The translations under genes were made by a program, and so were the position numbers. From an uncultured Lachnospiraceae bacterium (GTDB taxonomy: Bacteria; Bacillota; Clostridia; Lachnospirales; Lachnospiraceae): 32,717 nucleotides of DNA. The notes under the pieces were generated by a model. That model saw only the letters and a program-made list of their open reading frames with translations, was not told the origin of the DNA and ran no database searches. Below are positions 24,523 to 31,823 of this stretch, one piece after another. Numbering within the stretch: the stretch's first letter is position 1; every line of letters begins with the position of its first letter. The stretch is taken from positions 1 to 32,717 of the forward strand of contig CANRMF010000022.1 of assembly GCA_947631665.1 (NCBI GenBank). The letters are read 5' to 3'.

Positions 24523-24551
24523 ATCATAATACTTTTGCTATTTTTCTTCAA
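24523..24551 (-). promoter_or_regulatory. rnf operon promoter
   Basis: On the minus strand TTGAAG (24546-24551), a 17-base spacer and TATGAT (24523-24528), giving a leader of about 40 bases. The 161-base divergent gap to the YprB-like gene holds this promoter, the opposing one and AT-rich sequence, with no riboswitch recognised. Confidence 0.75.
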
Positions 24552-24602
24552 TGTCAGCGCCTCTCTTTTTTGTTATATTTTGTCATTTCTTAAAGAATTA
24601 AA

Positions 24603-24629
24603 TTGAATTTTTGTATTTTATGTTATAAT
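24603..24629 (+). promoter_or_regulatory. Promoter of the YprB-like gene
   Basis: Extended -10 TGT-TATAAT (24621-24629), with a possible TTGAAT (24603-24608) at a short 15-base spacing. The -10 ends only 7 bases before ATG 24637, so the predicted transcription start falls at or next to the start codon. Confidence 0.65.
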
Positions 24630-24636
24630 AAATTTT

Positions 24637-25734
24637 ATGATAGTTTTAAAAGAGCGCGCGGAGATTAAAATTACATATCCGTTAGAAACATTTGACGGGA
24701 AAGAAAATATTGTATTTTTCGATATCGAGACGACCGGTTTTTCAAGAAAATACTGCCATATCTATCTGATTGGCTGTATGTACTATATCGGGGATACGCT
24801 GATGTATACCCAGTGGCTTGCCGAAAACAAAAACGAAGAAGCAAATATTTTAATGGCTTTCTATCAGTTTATTAAAAAATTTTCTACGATAATACATTTT
24901 AACGGCAATTCCTTTGATATGCCGTTCGTAAAAGTACGGGGAGAAAAATACCGCCTTGATTTCGACTTTACGCAGTTTCAGTGTATTGACATTTACAAAT
25001 CCGTATCCGGCATTTCCCATATCCTCAAAATGGAAAATCAAAAACAGAAAACTTACGAAAATCTGTTAGGGATTGAAAGAACGGATCCGTTTTCCGGCGG
25101 CGAACTGATTGAAGTCTATCGGGAATATCTCCGCACCAAAGACGAAAGGCTGCTTTTGCCCCTTTTACTCCACAATAAAGAGGACGTCTTAAATATGGGA
25201 AAACTCCTTTCGCTCTATGCTGTTTATGATTTGTTCGAGGGAAATTTTACCGTTTCCGATTTGACGGTTCGTTCTTTTGAGGGGATTTCGCAGGAACAGA
25301 AAAAAGAAGTTCAGATTTTATTGCAGTTAAAAAATCCGATTCCGGTTAAGATTTCTTACGGATTTGAAAATCTTTACCTGAATGCGCAGGACGACCGCGC
25401 AATGCTTACGGTTTCATCAATCCATGAGAATTTAAAATTATTTTATGATAATCCGAAAGAGTATTATTATCTTCCGCTCGAAGATGAGGCAGTCCACAAA
25501 AGTCTTTCGATGTTTGTCGATTCCAAATATCGGAAAGCCGCCACGAGAGAAACCTGTTATAAAAAAATTTCTGATGATTATATTCCGCTCTACGGGGAAT
25601 GCGCCGGTTTTTTGACGATATTTAAACGCCGTTATGCCGATCAATACGGATTTGTTCCGCTTGACGCACTTGATTTGGCAAACGCTCCGGATTACGCCAG
25701 ACATCTGTTCGCATATCTGATGAAAAACAAATAA
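24637..25734 (+). CDS. YprB-like ribonuclease H-fold exonuclease
   Basis: This 365-residue protein has a DEDD/RNase H-like 3'-5' exonuclease domain. Catalytic-type motifs are FFDIETTGFS (Asp29, Glu31), HFNGNSFDMPF (Asp94) and a downstream LHNKEDVLNMGKLL with its Asp. The arrangement matches Bacillus YprB (PF13482), whose substrate is not established. The C-terminal third is a helical/beta region without named motifs. It is the only plus-strand gene and is divergent from rnfC. ATG 24637 has no Shine-Dalgarno and lies at the predicted transcription start. There is no other good start before the catalytic motif, and the N-terminal PYPLE-like stretch (TYPLETF) is as I recall for relatives. Confidence 0.85.
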   Translation: MIVLKERAEIKITYPLETFDGKENIVFFDIETTGFSRKYCHIYLIGCMYYIGDTLMYTQWLAENKNEEANILMAFYQFIKKFSTIIHFNGNSFDMPFVKVRGEKYRLDFDFTQFQCIDIYKSVSGISHILKMENQKQKTYENLLGIERTDPFSGGELIEVYREYLRTKDERLLLPLLLHNKEDVLNMGKLLSLYAVYDLFEGNFTVSDLTVRSFEGISQEQKKEVQILLQLKNPIPVKISYGFENLYLNAQDDRAMLTVSSIHENLKLFYDNPKEYYYLPLEDEAVHKSLSMFVDSKYRKAATRETCYKKISDDYIPLYGECAGFLTIFKRRYADQYGFVPLDALDLANAPDYARHLFAYLMKNK

Positions 25735-25760
25735 GCGTTTCTGCCGGATTGTCACAAAGG

Positions 25761-25791
25761 AAAAGGATTCACCGCTAAAGTGAATCCTTTT
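25761..25791. terminator. Bidirectional terminator between YprB-like gene and SASP
   Basis: A perfect 12-bp stem AAAAGGATTCAC/GTGAATCCTTTT has a 7-base loop. U-runs form the end of either arm, so it can serve both converging genes. Confidence 0.8.
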
Positions 25792-25797
25792 GGTGGG

Positions 25798-25824
25798 CAT
25801 AAAATGCTGCCCGGACATTTTATG
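25798..25824 (-). terminator. Second hairpin after the SASP gene
   Basis: A 9-bp perfect stem CATAAAATG/CATTTTATG with a 9-base loop lies 8 bases after the SASP stop on the minus strand. It lacks its own U-tract and may act with the next hairpin (25761-25791) to protect or terminate the SASP mRNA. Confidence 0.55.
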
Positions 25825-25831
25825 ATGGTAC

Positions 25832-26029
25832 TTATCTACCGCTCATCTGTCTTTCCTGAGCTTCGATCATCTTTTTAACCATCTGACCGCCAACAGAACC
25901 TGCTTCAGCAGATGTTAACTGACCATTGTAACCATCTTTAAGCTGTACACCAACTTCAGAAGCGCATTCCATTTTAAAACGGTTCATAGCGCTCTTTGCT
26001 TCAGGAACGTTAATTTTTGAATTATCCAT
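25832..26029 (-). CDS. Alpha/beta-type small acid-soluble spore protein
   Basis: This 65-residue protein coats and protects spore DNA. It has the family hallmarks PEAKSAMNRFKME (9-21), the germination protease region ECASE (21-25), LKDGYNGQLTSAEAGSVGGQMVKKMIE (30-56). A cysteine at position 22 inside the protease site is unusual. ATG 26029 follows GGAGG by 9 bases. Expression is expected in the forespore under sigma-G. It converges on the YprB-like gene and is followed by two hairpins. With the SpoVAF-like protein it shows that the organism is a spore former. Confidence 0.95.
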   Translation of the reverse strand: MDNSKINVPEAKSAMNRFKMECASEVGVQLKDGYNGQLTSAEAGSVGGQMVKKMIEAQERQMSGR

Positions 26030-26095
26030 GACAAAAATCCTCCATGTTTTTCATACTAATTTTTGCAACTTTTTCAATTGAACCTGTTACATTAG

Positions 26096-26124
26096 TATTA
26101 TGTTGCAATAAAATTTTATTACTC
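26096..26124 (-). promoter_or_regulatory. Possible sigma-G-like SASP promoter
   Basis: On the minus strand CATAATA (26096-26102) resembles the sigma-G -10, with GAGTA (26120-26124) 17 bases upstream as a one-mismatch -35. The spacer holds the perfect palindrome AATAAAATTTTATT (26107-26120). The assignment is by resemblance only. Confidence 0.35.
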
Positions 26125-26151
26125 TGGAAACATCTTGATTTCCTGTCAATT

Positions 26152-26239
26152 TTTGTTATGGACTGTTTTTTCTGAATTTTTTGTTATGGACTGTTTTTTC
26201 TAAATTTTTTTGTTATGGACTGTTTTTCCTGAATTTTTA
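26152..26239. repeat. Three tandem 28-29-bp repeats upstream of the SASP gene
   Basis: The unit starts GTTATGGACTGTTTTT and continues with CTGAATTTTT. The core GTTATGGACTG occurs at 26155-26165, 26183-26193 and 26212-26222 (periods 28 and 29). The third copy runs to the stop codon of the transglutaminase-like gene. A partial degenerate copy (CCTGTCAATTTTT) precedes the first. Confidence 0.88.
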
Positions 26240-27169
26240 TTTCGCTTTCTTTTTATAATCTTTTTTTGAAATTTTAGGAATGGAAAAAACACCTTCCTGC
26301 AGAATATCCGCGCGTGCGTTCTGTATTAAATGCGTTTTTTTCATTCGTTTTGTCCCGCAAAGCAGCCACTTTGCAGATTTTCCCGTATCATTCCATGTGG
26401 TGTCCACATAATACCACTTTTTCCGGAAACGGACGATATTCCACATATGCGGCGTCATCTTTTCCGAAGAATCCGCAACATAGCCGTATACTACCATACA
26501 TGGAATTTTAAAATAATCGCAGAGTAATTTAAAAGCCATTGAATAACCGTCGCAGACCGCTTTCTTTTTCACAAAAACGCCGTAGGCATTGTGAATATAC
26601 TGATTGTTCTTTTTGATTTTTTTCACATACGCGGTCTGATTTCCAATCCACCGGTTGATTTCCTTTATCAATTTAATCTTTGACGGTTTTTTGCCCGCTC
26701 TTGACTTTATTTTTTTAACGGCCTTTTGAAAAGCCCGCTGGAATTTATTTTTTTCCGAAACGGTATGCTTCGTGTATGCGTCAAGAGATAACTGAAACCC
26801 GTAAATTTTTGTTAAATGCCAGTCGTTTTGGAAATACTGCTTTTCGCCCTGTTTTAAAATGGTCAGCGTGCCGTTCCAATAAAACGCCGGATTGTCGTTA
26901 ATCAGTGCTGAATACGCGATATGGACATTTCTGACATACTGCTCTGCATAGGCTTCAAGATTGCCCTCATTGGAAGCGCCACTTTGAAGCTGGCACCCGC
27001 TTTCGTCTGCCTCGTAGAAATGTTCATATAATTCCTGATAAATTTCTTTCTGCTCCTGATTTAACTGTCCGTAATAATTTTTGACGGCTGCGCCGGCCGG
27101 CCGCAAAGTCCCGCAGATTATTACAGCGCATAAAAGAAGTCCCGTTAATCTTTTTATCTGAATTTTCAT
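26237..27169 (-). CDS. Secreted transglutaminase-like (TGc-fold) protein
   Basis: This 310-residue exported protein has a signal peptide (about 1-28: KIQIKR, a hydrophobic core, then RPAGAA). The transglutaminase-like catalytic triad is intact: Cys206 in AVCDGYS, His241 in PHMWNIV and Asp256 in YYVDTTWND. The N-terminal part (30-190) is helical and lysine-rich. Bacterial proteins of this fold may cross-link, hydrolyse amides or act as proteases; the activity cannot be told. It follows murF by 17 bases, and so probably shares the ddl-murF message and may act in the cell envelope. The ATG has a weak GGTGA site. Its stop lies at the edge of the tandem repeats. Confidence 0.85.
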   Translation of the reverse strand: MKIQIKRLTGLLLCAVIICGTLRPAGAAVKNYYGQLNQEQKEIYQELYEHFYEADESGCQLQSGASNEGNLEAYAEQYVRNVHIAYSALINDNPAFYWNGTLTILKQGEKQYFQNDWHLTKIYGFQLSLDAYTKHTVSEKNKFQRAFQKAVKKIKSRAGKKPSKIKLIKEINRWIGNQTAYVKKIKKNNQYIHNAYGVFVKKKAVCDGYSMAFKLLCDYFKIPCMVVYGYVADSSEKMTPHMWNIVRFRKKWYYVDTTWNDTGKSAKWLLCGTKRMKKTHLIQNARADILQEGVFSIPKISKKDYKKKAK

Positions 27170-27186
27170 GATTCGTTCACCAAATC

Positions 27187-28554
27187 CTACGGTTCCTGCA
27201 TGAGATTTTCCACAATAGAATGAAATTTCATTCCATTAGAAGCCTTAATCAAAACGGTATCGCCTTTTTTCAGGTAGGTTTCCATCTGTGTTTCAAAAGC
27301 TTCCTTTGTCGGAAAATAGTATACTTCCCCGATTCCTTTCTTTGCAGCGTGTGCAATATTTTCCGCCAGCGTACCGACACAGATAACCACATCAATCTGC
27401 GCGTCAGCCGCAGCCTCTCCGACTTCGCAATGAAGCGCTTTTTCATTTTCTCCCAGTTCAAACATATCGCCTAAAATGGCAACCTTTCTGCCGGACACTT
27501 CGGACAAAACCTTTAAAGCCGCTTTCATGGACATCGGGTTTGCATTGTAACAGTCGTCAATCACCGTCATGCCGCGGCTTTGAAAAATATTGCTTCTGCC
27601 GCTGATTGTCCTCATTTTCCGGATTCCCCTGTCAATTTCAGGAAAACTCATTGAAAAGTGCGCCCCGATAGCAACGGCGGCAAGCGTATTGTAAATCATA
27701 TGAAATCCCGGAACCGGAATGACCGTATCAAATTCATCATTATAATATTTTATTTTAACGCCGGTTCCCAAAATTCCGTTGGTATGATATTCCAGAGCCC
27801 GCACCGGCTGGTCGGTTTCAATCCCGAAAAAGACCGGCACATTTCCATGCACCTCTTTTACCTGCCGCAGTTTATCATCATCACCGTTTAACACGACAAA
27901 ACAGTCTTTTTGCGCGTAATCAAACATTTCTGTTTTCGCTCTGAAAACGCCGTCGCGGTCGCCCAGATTTTCCAAATGGCAGGTGCCGATATTTGTAATG
28001 ACGCAGATATCCGGTCTCGCAACTTTCGAGAGGCGGTGCATTTCCTCAAAATCACTGATACCCATCTCAATGACGGCAATCTCGTGTTGTTTTCTGATTT
28101 TTAAAATTGTAAGCGGCATTCCGATTTCATTATTATAATTGCCCTCCGTTTTCAAAACATGAAATTTTTCCGACAGAACGGACGCAATCATTTCCTTCGT
28201 GCTGGTTTTTCCCACACTTCCGGTAATGCCGATAATTTTGCAGTCCAGAGTACTCCGGTAATATTCTGCCATGTCCTTGAGCGCCTGCGCAACCGAAGAA
28301 ACCAAAATATAAGGGCCGGCAGGATTGTCCAAAGTCTTTTCCGAGAGCACCGCAAGCGCGCCTTTTTCAAAAACGTCCGGAATAAAATCATGTCCGTCCA
28401 CTCTGGCGCCGGCAAACGGCAGATACAGGAAATCTTTTTCAATCAGCCTGCTGTCTTTTTCGACGCCCTGTATTTCTTTCTGTTTTAACGATTCATCACC
28501 GATGTATTTTCCGTTCGTACATGCGGCAATTTTTTCCAATGTCATATTTTTCAC
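27187..28554 (-). CDS. murF: UDP-N-acetylmuramoyl-tripeptide--D-alanyl-D-alanine ligase
   Basis: MurF (455 residues) adds D-Ala-D-Ala to UDP-MurNAc-tripeptide in the cytosol. It has the N-terminal substrate domain with EKDSRLIEKDFLYLPFAGARVDGHDF, the ATP loop GITGSVGKTSTKEM (109-122), the Mur signatures TEGNYNNEIGMPLT, NIGTCHLENLG and DDCYNANPMSMKAAL, and the C-terminal Rossmann-like domain with ILGDMFELG. The start is GTG 28554 with AGGTG 5 bases upstream; an in-frame ATG at 28545 is possible but further from the site. It begins 8 bases after ddl, whose product is its substrate, so cotranscription makes metabolic sense. Confidence 0.97.
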   Translation of the reverse strand: MKNMTLEKIAACTNGKYIGDESLKQKEIQGVEKDSRLIEKDFLYLPFAGARVDGHDFIPDVFEKGALAVLSEKTLDNPAGPYILVSSVAQALKDMAEYYRSTLDCKIIGITGSVGKTSTKEMIASVLSEKFHVLKTEGNYNNEIGMPLTILKIRKQHEIAVIEMGISDFEEMHRLSKVARPDICVITNIGTCHLENLGDRDGVFRAKTEMFDYAQKDCFVVLNGDDDKLRQVKEVHGNVPVFFGIETDQPVRALEYHTNGILGTGVKIKYYNDEFDTVIPVPGFHMIYNTLAAVAIGAHFSMSFPEIDRGIRKMRTISGRSNIFQSRGMTVIDDCYNANPMSMKAALKVLSEVSGRKVAILGDMFELGENEKALHCEVGEAAADAQIDVVICVGTLAENIAHAAKKGIGEVYYFPTKEAFETQMETYLKKGDTVLIKASNGMKFHSIVENLMQEP

Positions 28555-28562
28555 AAAAACAC

Positions 28563-29597
28563 CTATCCTTTATATTTTTCCAAAGATAATTGTACCAACT
28601 GATCACACAGTGTCGGAAAATCGATGCCTATCGCCGCCGCCTCCTGTGGAATCAGGCTTGTCGGCGTCATACCGGGCAGGGTATTGATTTCAAGACAATA
28701 TATTTTTTCCGCCCCGTCCATCATGAAATCGACTCTGGCATACGCTTCACAGCCGGCCACGCGGTATGCGTCTTCTGACACCTTCTGCATTTTTTCCGTA
28801 AGTTCATCGGAGATCTGCGCCGGACAGATTTCTGTCGTGGCACCCCCCTGATATTTATTTTTATAATCATACCAGCCTGTTTTCGGAATGATTTCAATAA
28901 CCGGAAGCGCCTTTCCCGCCAGAACGCCGACTGAAAATTCCCTTCCCTTTATGTATTCTTCCACAATAATTTTATCATCGAGCGCAAAACAGGTCTCAAG
29001 CGCTTGGTCGTATTCGTCCGCATTTTGCACAATCACAACGCCGACGCTCGAACCTCCGTTACAGACTTTGACAACGACCGGATAGGAAAGACCGTAATCT
29101 GACAGATTTTTAGAATCTGATTTTCCAAGCCAGACACTTTTTGGCGTCGAAATTTTACTGCCGTAAAAAATCTGTTTTGTAATCCCTTTATCCATGCAAA
29201 TTCCGCTTGCCAGAGCGCCCGAACCGGTATATCGGATTTTCGCCAGATCAAACGCTGCCTGACACAATCCGTCTTCGCCATATTTGCCATGCAGCGCCAT
29301 AAAAACAATGTCGGCGCTCTGACAGATGGCAATTACATTTTCACCGAAGAACTCTTTCCGTTTTTCCTGAACGGATTTGATTTTCTCCGTATAAGACTGT
29401 ATTTTTTTAATTTCCGCCTCAATGTCATAGGACTGCTCTGCATTGGAAAAAACGTCGGTGTCCGGACTTCCAAAAAATACGTCCAAAAGAACCGCGTTAT
29501 GTCCTGCCTGCCGAAGGCCTTTGCAAATCATCATGCCTGACGTAATGGAAATTTCCCGTTCGGTACTGATACCGCCACATAGTACAATAATCTTCAT
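28563..29597 (-). CDS. ddl: D-alanine--D-alanine ligase
   Basis: This 344-residue ATP-grasp enzyme joins two D-alanines for peptidoglycan precursors. Signatures: MKIIVLCGGISTEREIS at the start, HGKYGEDGLCQAAFDLAKIRYTGSG, VVVKVCNGGSSVGV, VEEYIKGREFSVGVL, ARVDFMMDG and CLEINTLPGMTPTSLIPQEA. The longest frame starts at ATG 29639, but that codon overlaps a TATAAT (29638-29643), so a message from there would not contain it. ATG 29597 fits the family N-terminus although its AGAGGA site is about 13 bases away. It is followed by murF. No Van-type specificity is suggested. Confidence 0.95.
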   Translation of the reverse strand: MKIIVLCGGISTEREISITSGMMICKGLRQAGHNAVLLDVFFGSPDTDVFSNAEQSYDIEAEIKKIQSYTEKIKSVQEKRKEFFGENVIAICQSADIVFMALHGKYGEDGLCQAAFDLAKIRYTGSGALASGICMDKGITKQIFYGSKISTPKSVWLGKSDSKNLSDYGLSYPVVVKVCNGGSSVGVVIVQNADEYDQALETCFALDDKIIVEEYIKGREFSVGVLAGKALPVIEIIPKTGWYDYKNKYQGGATTEICPAQISDELTEKMQKVSEDAYRVAGCEAYARVDFMMDGAEKIYCLEINTLPGMTPTSLIPQEAAAIGIDFPTLCDQLVQLSLEKYKG

Positions 29598-29637
29598 GAT
29601 TCTTTTTCGTATCCTCTGATACTTATCCTTTCTTATC

Positions 29638-29643
29638 ATTATA
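29638..29643 (-). promoter_or_regulatory. Possible -10 element for ddl-murF
   Basis: A perfect TATAAT on the minus strand, about 40 bases before ATG 29597, but no good -35 is found at 16-19 bases. It may be an activator-dependent promoter or a chance match; read-through from recG is the alternative. Confidence 0.4.
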
Positions 29644-29700
29644 TTCTTTTCTTTTCCTGATAGACTAAGTCTTCCGGAAATAAATTGCTATTTTTATTTT

Positions 29701-31725
29701 CTAAAGACTGATGGAGAGCTGATGATGCTCCTCCATCATTTTACGCTCTTTATCAGAAACTTCAAGTCTTCCGTCCGAAATCATGGAGACGGCGTCCGCA
29801 GCGTCTTTCAAAATTGCCGCGTCATTCATGATGTCTCCAAGCCGGAATTCAAAATCACCGCTTTGCCGTACCCCGAAAAAATCTCCGGGCCCGCGAAGCC
29901 TTAAATCCTCGCCCGCAATAAAAAAGCCGTCGTTTGAACTGCATAAGATGTCCAGACGCTCTTTTGCCTCTTTTTTGCCGGAGCCGTTGATAAAAATGCA
30001 GTAAGACTGATGCTCTCCCCTGCCCACGCGTCCGCGAAGCTGATGAAGCTGCGCCAGCCCGAACCGCTCTGCATTTTCGACCATCATCACCGTCGCATTT
30101 GGTACGTTCACGCCGACTTCCACAACCGTAGTCGAAACCAATATCTGGATTTCGTTCTCCGCAAAACGCTCCATAACCTCATTTTTTTCCTGCGCTTTCA
30201 TGCGCCCATGCAGATATTCAATCCGAATGGACGGCGGAAAGATTTTTTTGAGTTTTTCCGCATATTCGATGACGTTTTCCCCCTCGACCGCCTCACTGTA
30301 TTCGACCGTCGGGCAAATCACATAGACCTGTCTTCCCTCTCTTACCTGATTTTGAATAAAATGGTAAGCGTTTGGACGGTATTCTGTATCTACAACACAG
30401 TTTGCAATCGGCTTTCTGCCTGCCGGCAGTTCGTCTATGACGGATATATCCAAATCACCATACATGATAATCGCCAGCGTGCGTGGAATCGGGGTGGCGC
30501 TCATAACCATGACATGGGGATTGTGTCCCTTCATGGAGATGGTTTCCCTCTGCCGTACCCCAAACCGGTGCTGTTCGTCGGTCACAACCATTGTGAGTTT
30601 ATGATACGTCACCTTTTCCTGAATCAGCGCATGTGTTCCGATAATAATATCCGCGTCCCCGCTTTCAATCCTCGCATATGCTTCCCGCTTTTCCTTTGCC
30701 GTCATTGAGCCGACCAGCAGCACAATGTCCGCAGTAATCTGATGCTGCTTTAAGAGCTCCGTCAGATTTTCAAAATGCTGTCTTGCAAGGACTTCGGTAG
30801 GCGCCATCAGCGCTCCCTGTCCTCCGTTTTTCGCAGCAGTCAGCAATGCCAAAATGGCAATAATGGTTTTGCCTGAGCCGACGTCGCCCTGAATCAGTCG
30901 GTTCATCACTCTGTCTGATGCAATATCATGCCTGATTTCTTCCCATGTGCGAAGCTGCGCCTTAGTCAGTTGATATGGAAGGTGCGCTATCAGTTGTCTG
31001 ACTTCTTCCGGCTCTTTTAATATATGTTCATTTTTTATCGTCTCATTGTTTTGCTTTAACTTTCTAAGCGAGGCGATAAAATAAAAAAACTCGTCAAAAA
31101 TCAATCGTTTTCTCGCGGCAGCCATTTCTACCGTATTATGCGGATAATGAATAGTACAAACTGCTTTCTGAAAATCCTCCAGCGCATAACGTTCCCTCAC
31201 CGATTTCGGCAGACGCTCCGTCAGCGGAAGCATTTCCAGCGCTTGCCGGACTGCTTTCTGCACCATATTATTGGTGAGTCCGTAGACCAGCGGATATACC
31301 GGCTGCATCGCTCCCATTTTTTTTGAATACTCCTGCGCGTCAAAAATCTTCGGCTGTTCCATCACAAAACTGCCTTTTTTTTCTTTGATATATCCCCGAA
31401 AAATAAAACTGCTTCCAATAAACAGTTTGCCTTTTAAAAACGGCGCGTTAAACCATGTCGCGCAAATTCCGTTGCCTTCCCTGTCACGTAAAAACGCCTG
31501 TACGACCGTCAGTTTTTTCACGCGGCGGATAACCAAATCACGCACAACTTCCGCGTGAACCGCCTGCGTTTTGTCACACTCCAGATCGCGCACCAAAACG
31601 GGCGCCTCATAAGTATCGTAATAACGCGGATAGTATTCCAACAAATTCTCTGCGCGCTCCACGCCCGCCCGATGAAATATCTTTTCTGTTTTTTCTCCAA
31701 TTCCATTCAGGTGATTTAACTGCAT
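29701..31725 (-). CDS. recG: ATP-dependent DNA helicase RecG
   Basis: This 674-residue helicase remodels stalled forks and branched DNA. The N-terminal wedge/OB region starts LNGIGEKTEKIFHRAGV and LLEYYPRYYD. Helicase motifs are GDVGSGKT (280-287, Walker A), MAPTEVLARQH, DEQH (383-386), MSATPIPRTL and QLRGRVGRG. The longest frame begins at 31743, but that ATG lies at the -10 of the promoter. ATG 31725 has GGGAG (31732-31736) 6 bases upstream and is used here. It is transcribed from its own promoter, and a 103-base gap separates it from ddl. Confidence 0.97.
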   Translation of the reverse strand: MQLNHLNGIGEKTEKIFHRAGVERAENLLEYYPRYYDTYEAPVLVRDLECDKTQAVHAEVVRDLVIRRVKKLTVVQAFLRDREGNGICATWFNAPFLKGKLFIGSSFIFRGYIKEKKGSFVMEQPKIFDAQEYSKKMGAMQPVYPLVYGLTNNMVQKAVRQALEMLPLTERLPKSVRERYALEDFQKAVCTIHYPHNTVEMAAARKRLIFDEFFYFIASLRKLKQNNETIKNEHILKEPEEVRQLIAHLPYQLTKAQLRTWEEIRHDIASDRVMNRLIQGDVGSGKTIIAILALLTAAKNGGQGALMAPTEVLARQHFENLTELLKQHQITADIVLLVGSMTAKEKREAYARIESGDADIIIGTHALIQEKVTYHKLTMVVTDEQHRFGVRQRETISMKGHNPHVMVMSATPIPRTLAIIMYGDLDISVIDELPAGRKPIANCVVDTEYRPNAYHFIQNQVREGRQVYVICPTVEYSEAVEGENVIEYAEKLKKIFPPSIRIEYLHGRMKAQEKNEVMERFAENEIQILVSTTVVEVGVNVPNATVMMVENAERFGLAQLHQLRGRVGRGEHQSYCIFINGSGKKEAKERLDILCSSNDGFFIAGEDLRLRGPGDFFGVRQSGDFEFRLGDIMNDAAILKDAADAVSMISDGRLEVSDKERKMMEEHHQLSISL

Positions 31726-31743
31726 ATCGTTCTCCCGAAACAT

Positions 31744-31772
31744 ATTTTACCATCTCTGGTACACTATTTCAA
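31744..31772 (-). promoter_or_regulatory. recG promoter
   Basis: On the minus strand TTGAAA (31767-31772), a 17-base spacer and TAAAAT (31744-31749). The predicted start near 31737 gives a leader of about 12 bases containing just the ribosome site. Confidence 0.75.
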
Positions 31773-31786
31773 TCGCGCAATAAAGG

Positions 31787-31817
31787 AAAACCGGCTCCTC
31801 CAACGAGAAACCGGTTT
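31787..31817 (-). terminator. Terminator of the truncated Ig/Fn3 gene
   Basis: AAACCGG (31788-31794) pairs with CCGGTTT (31811-31817), with an inner 3-bp CTC/GAG helix, shortly after the stop at 31824. On the minus strand UUUU then CCUUU follows, so it is a moderate intrinsic terminator. Confidence 0.65.
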
Positions 31818-31823
31818 CTGATA

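Noticed and set aside
28563-29597. Vancomycin-type D-Ala-D-Lac ligase
   Set aside because: The gene sits next to murF in a normal biosynthetic pair, has the YIKGREFSVGVL-type lid of ordinary Ddl, and no vanH/vanX-like genes are nearby.
30010-30708. 232-codon plus-strand open frame antisense to recG
   Set aside because: It is fully inside recG helicase motifs, lacks translation signals and has no recognisable domain.
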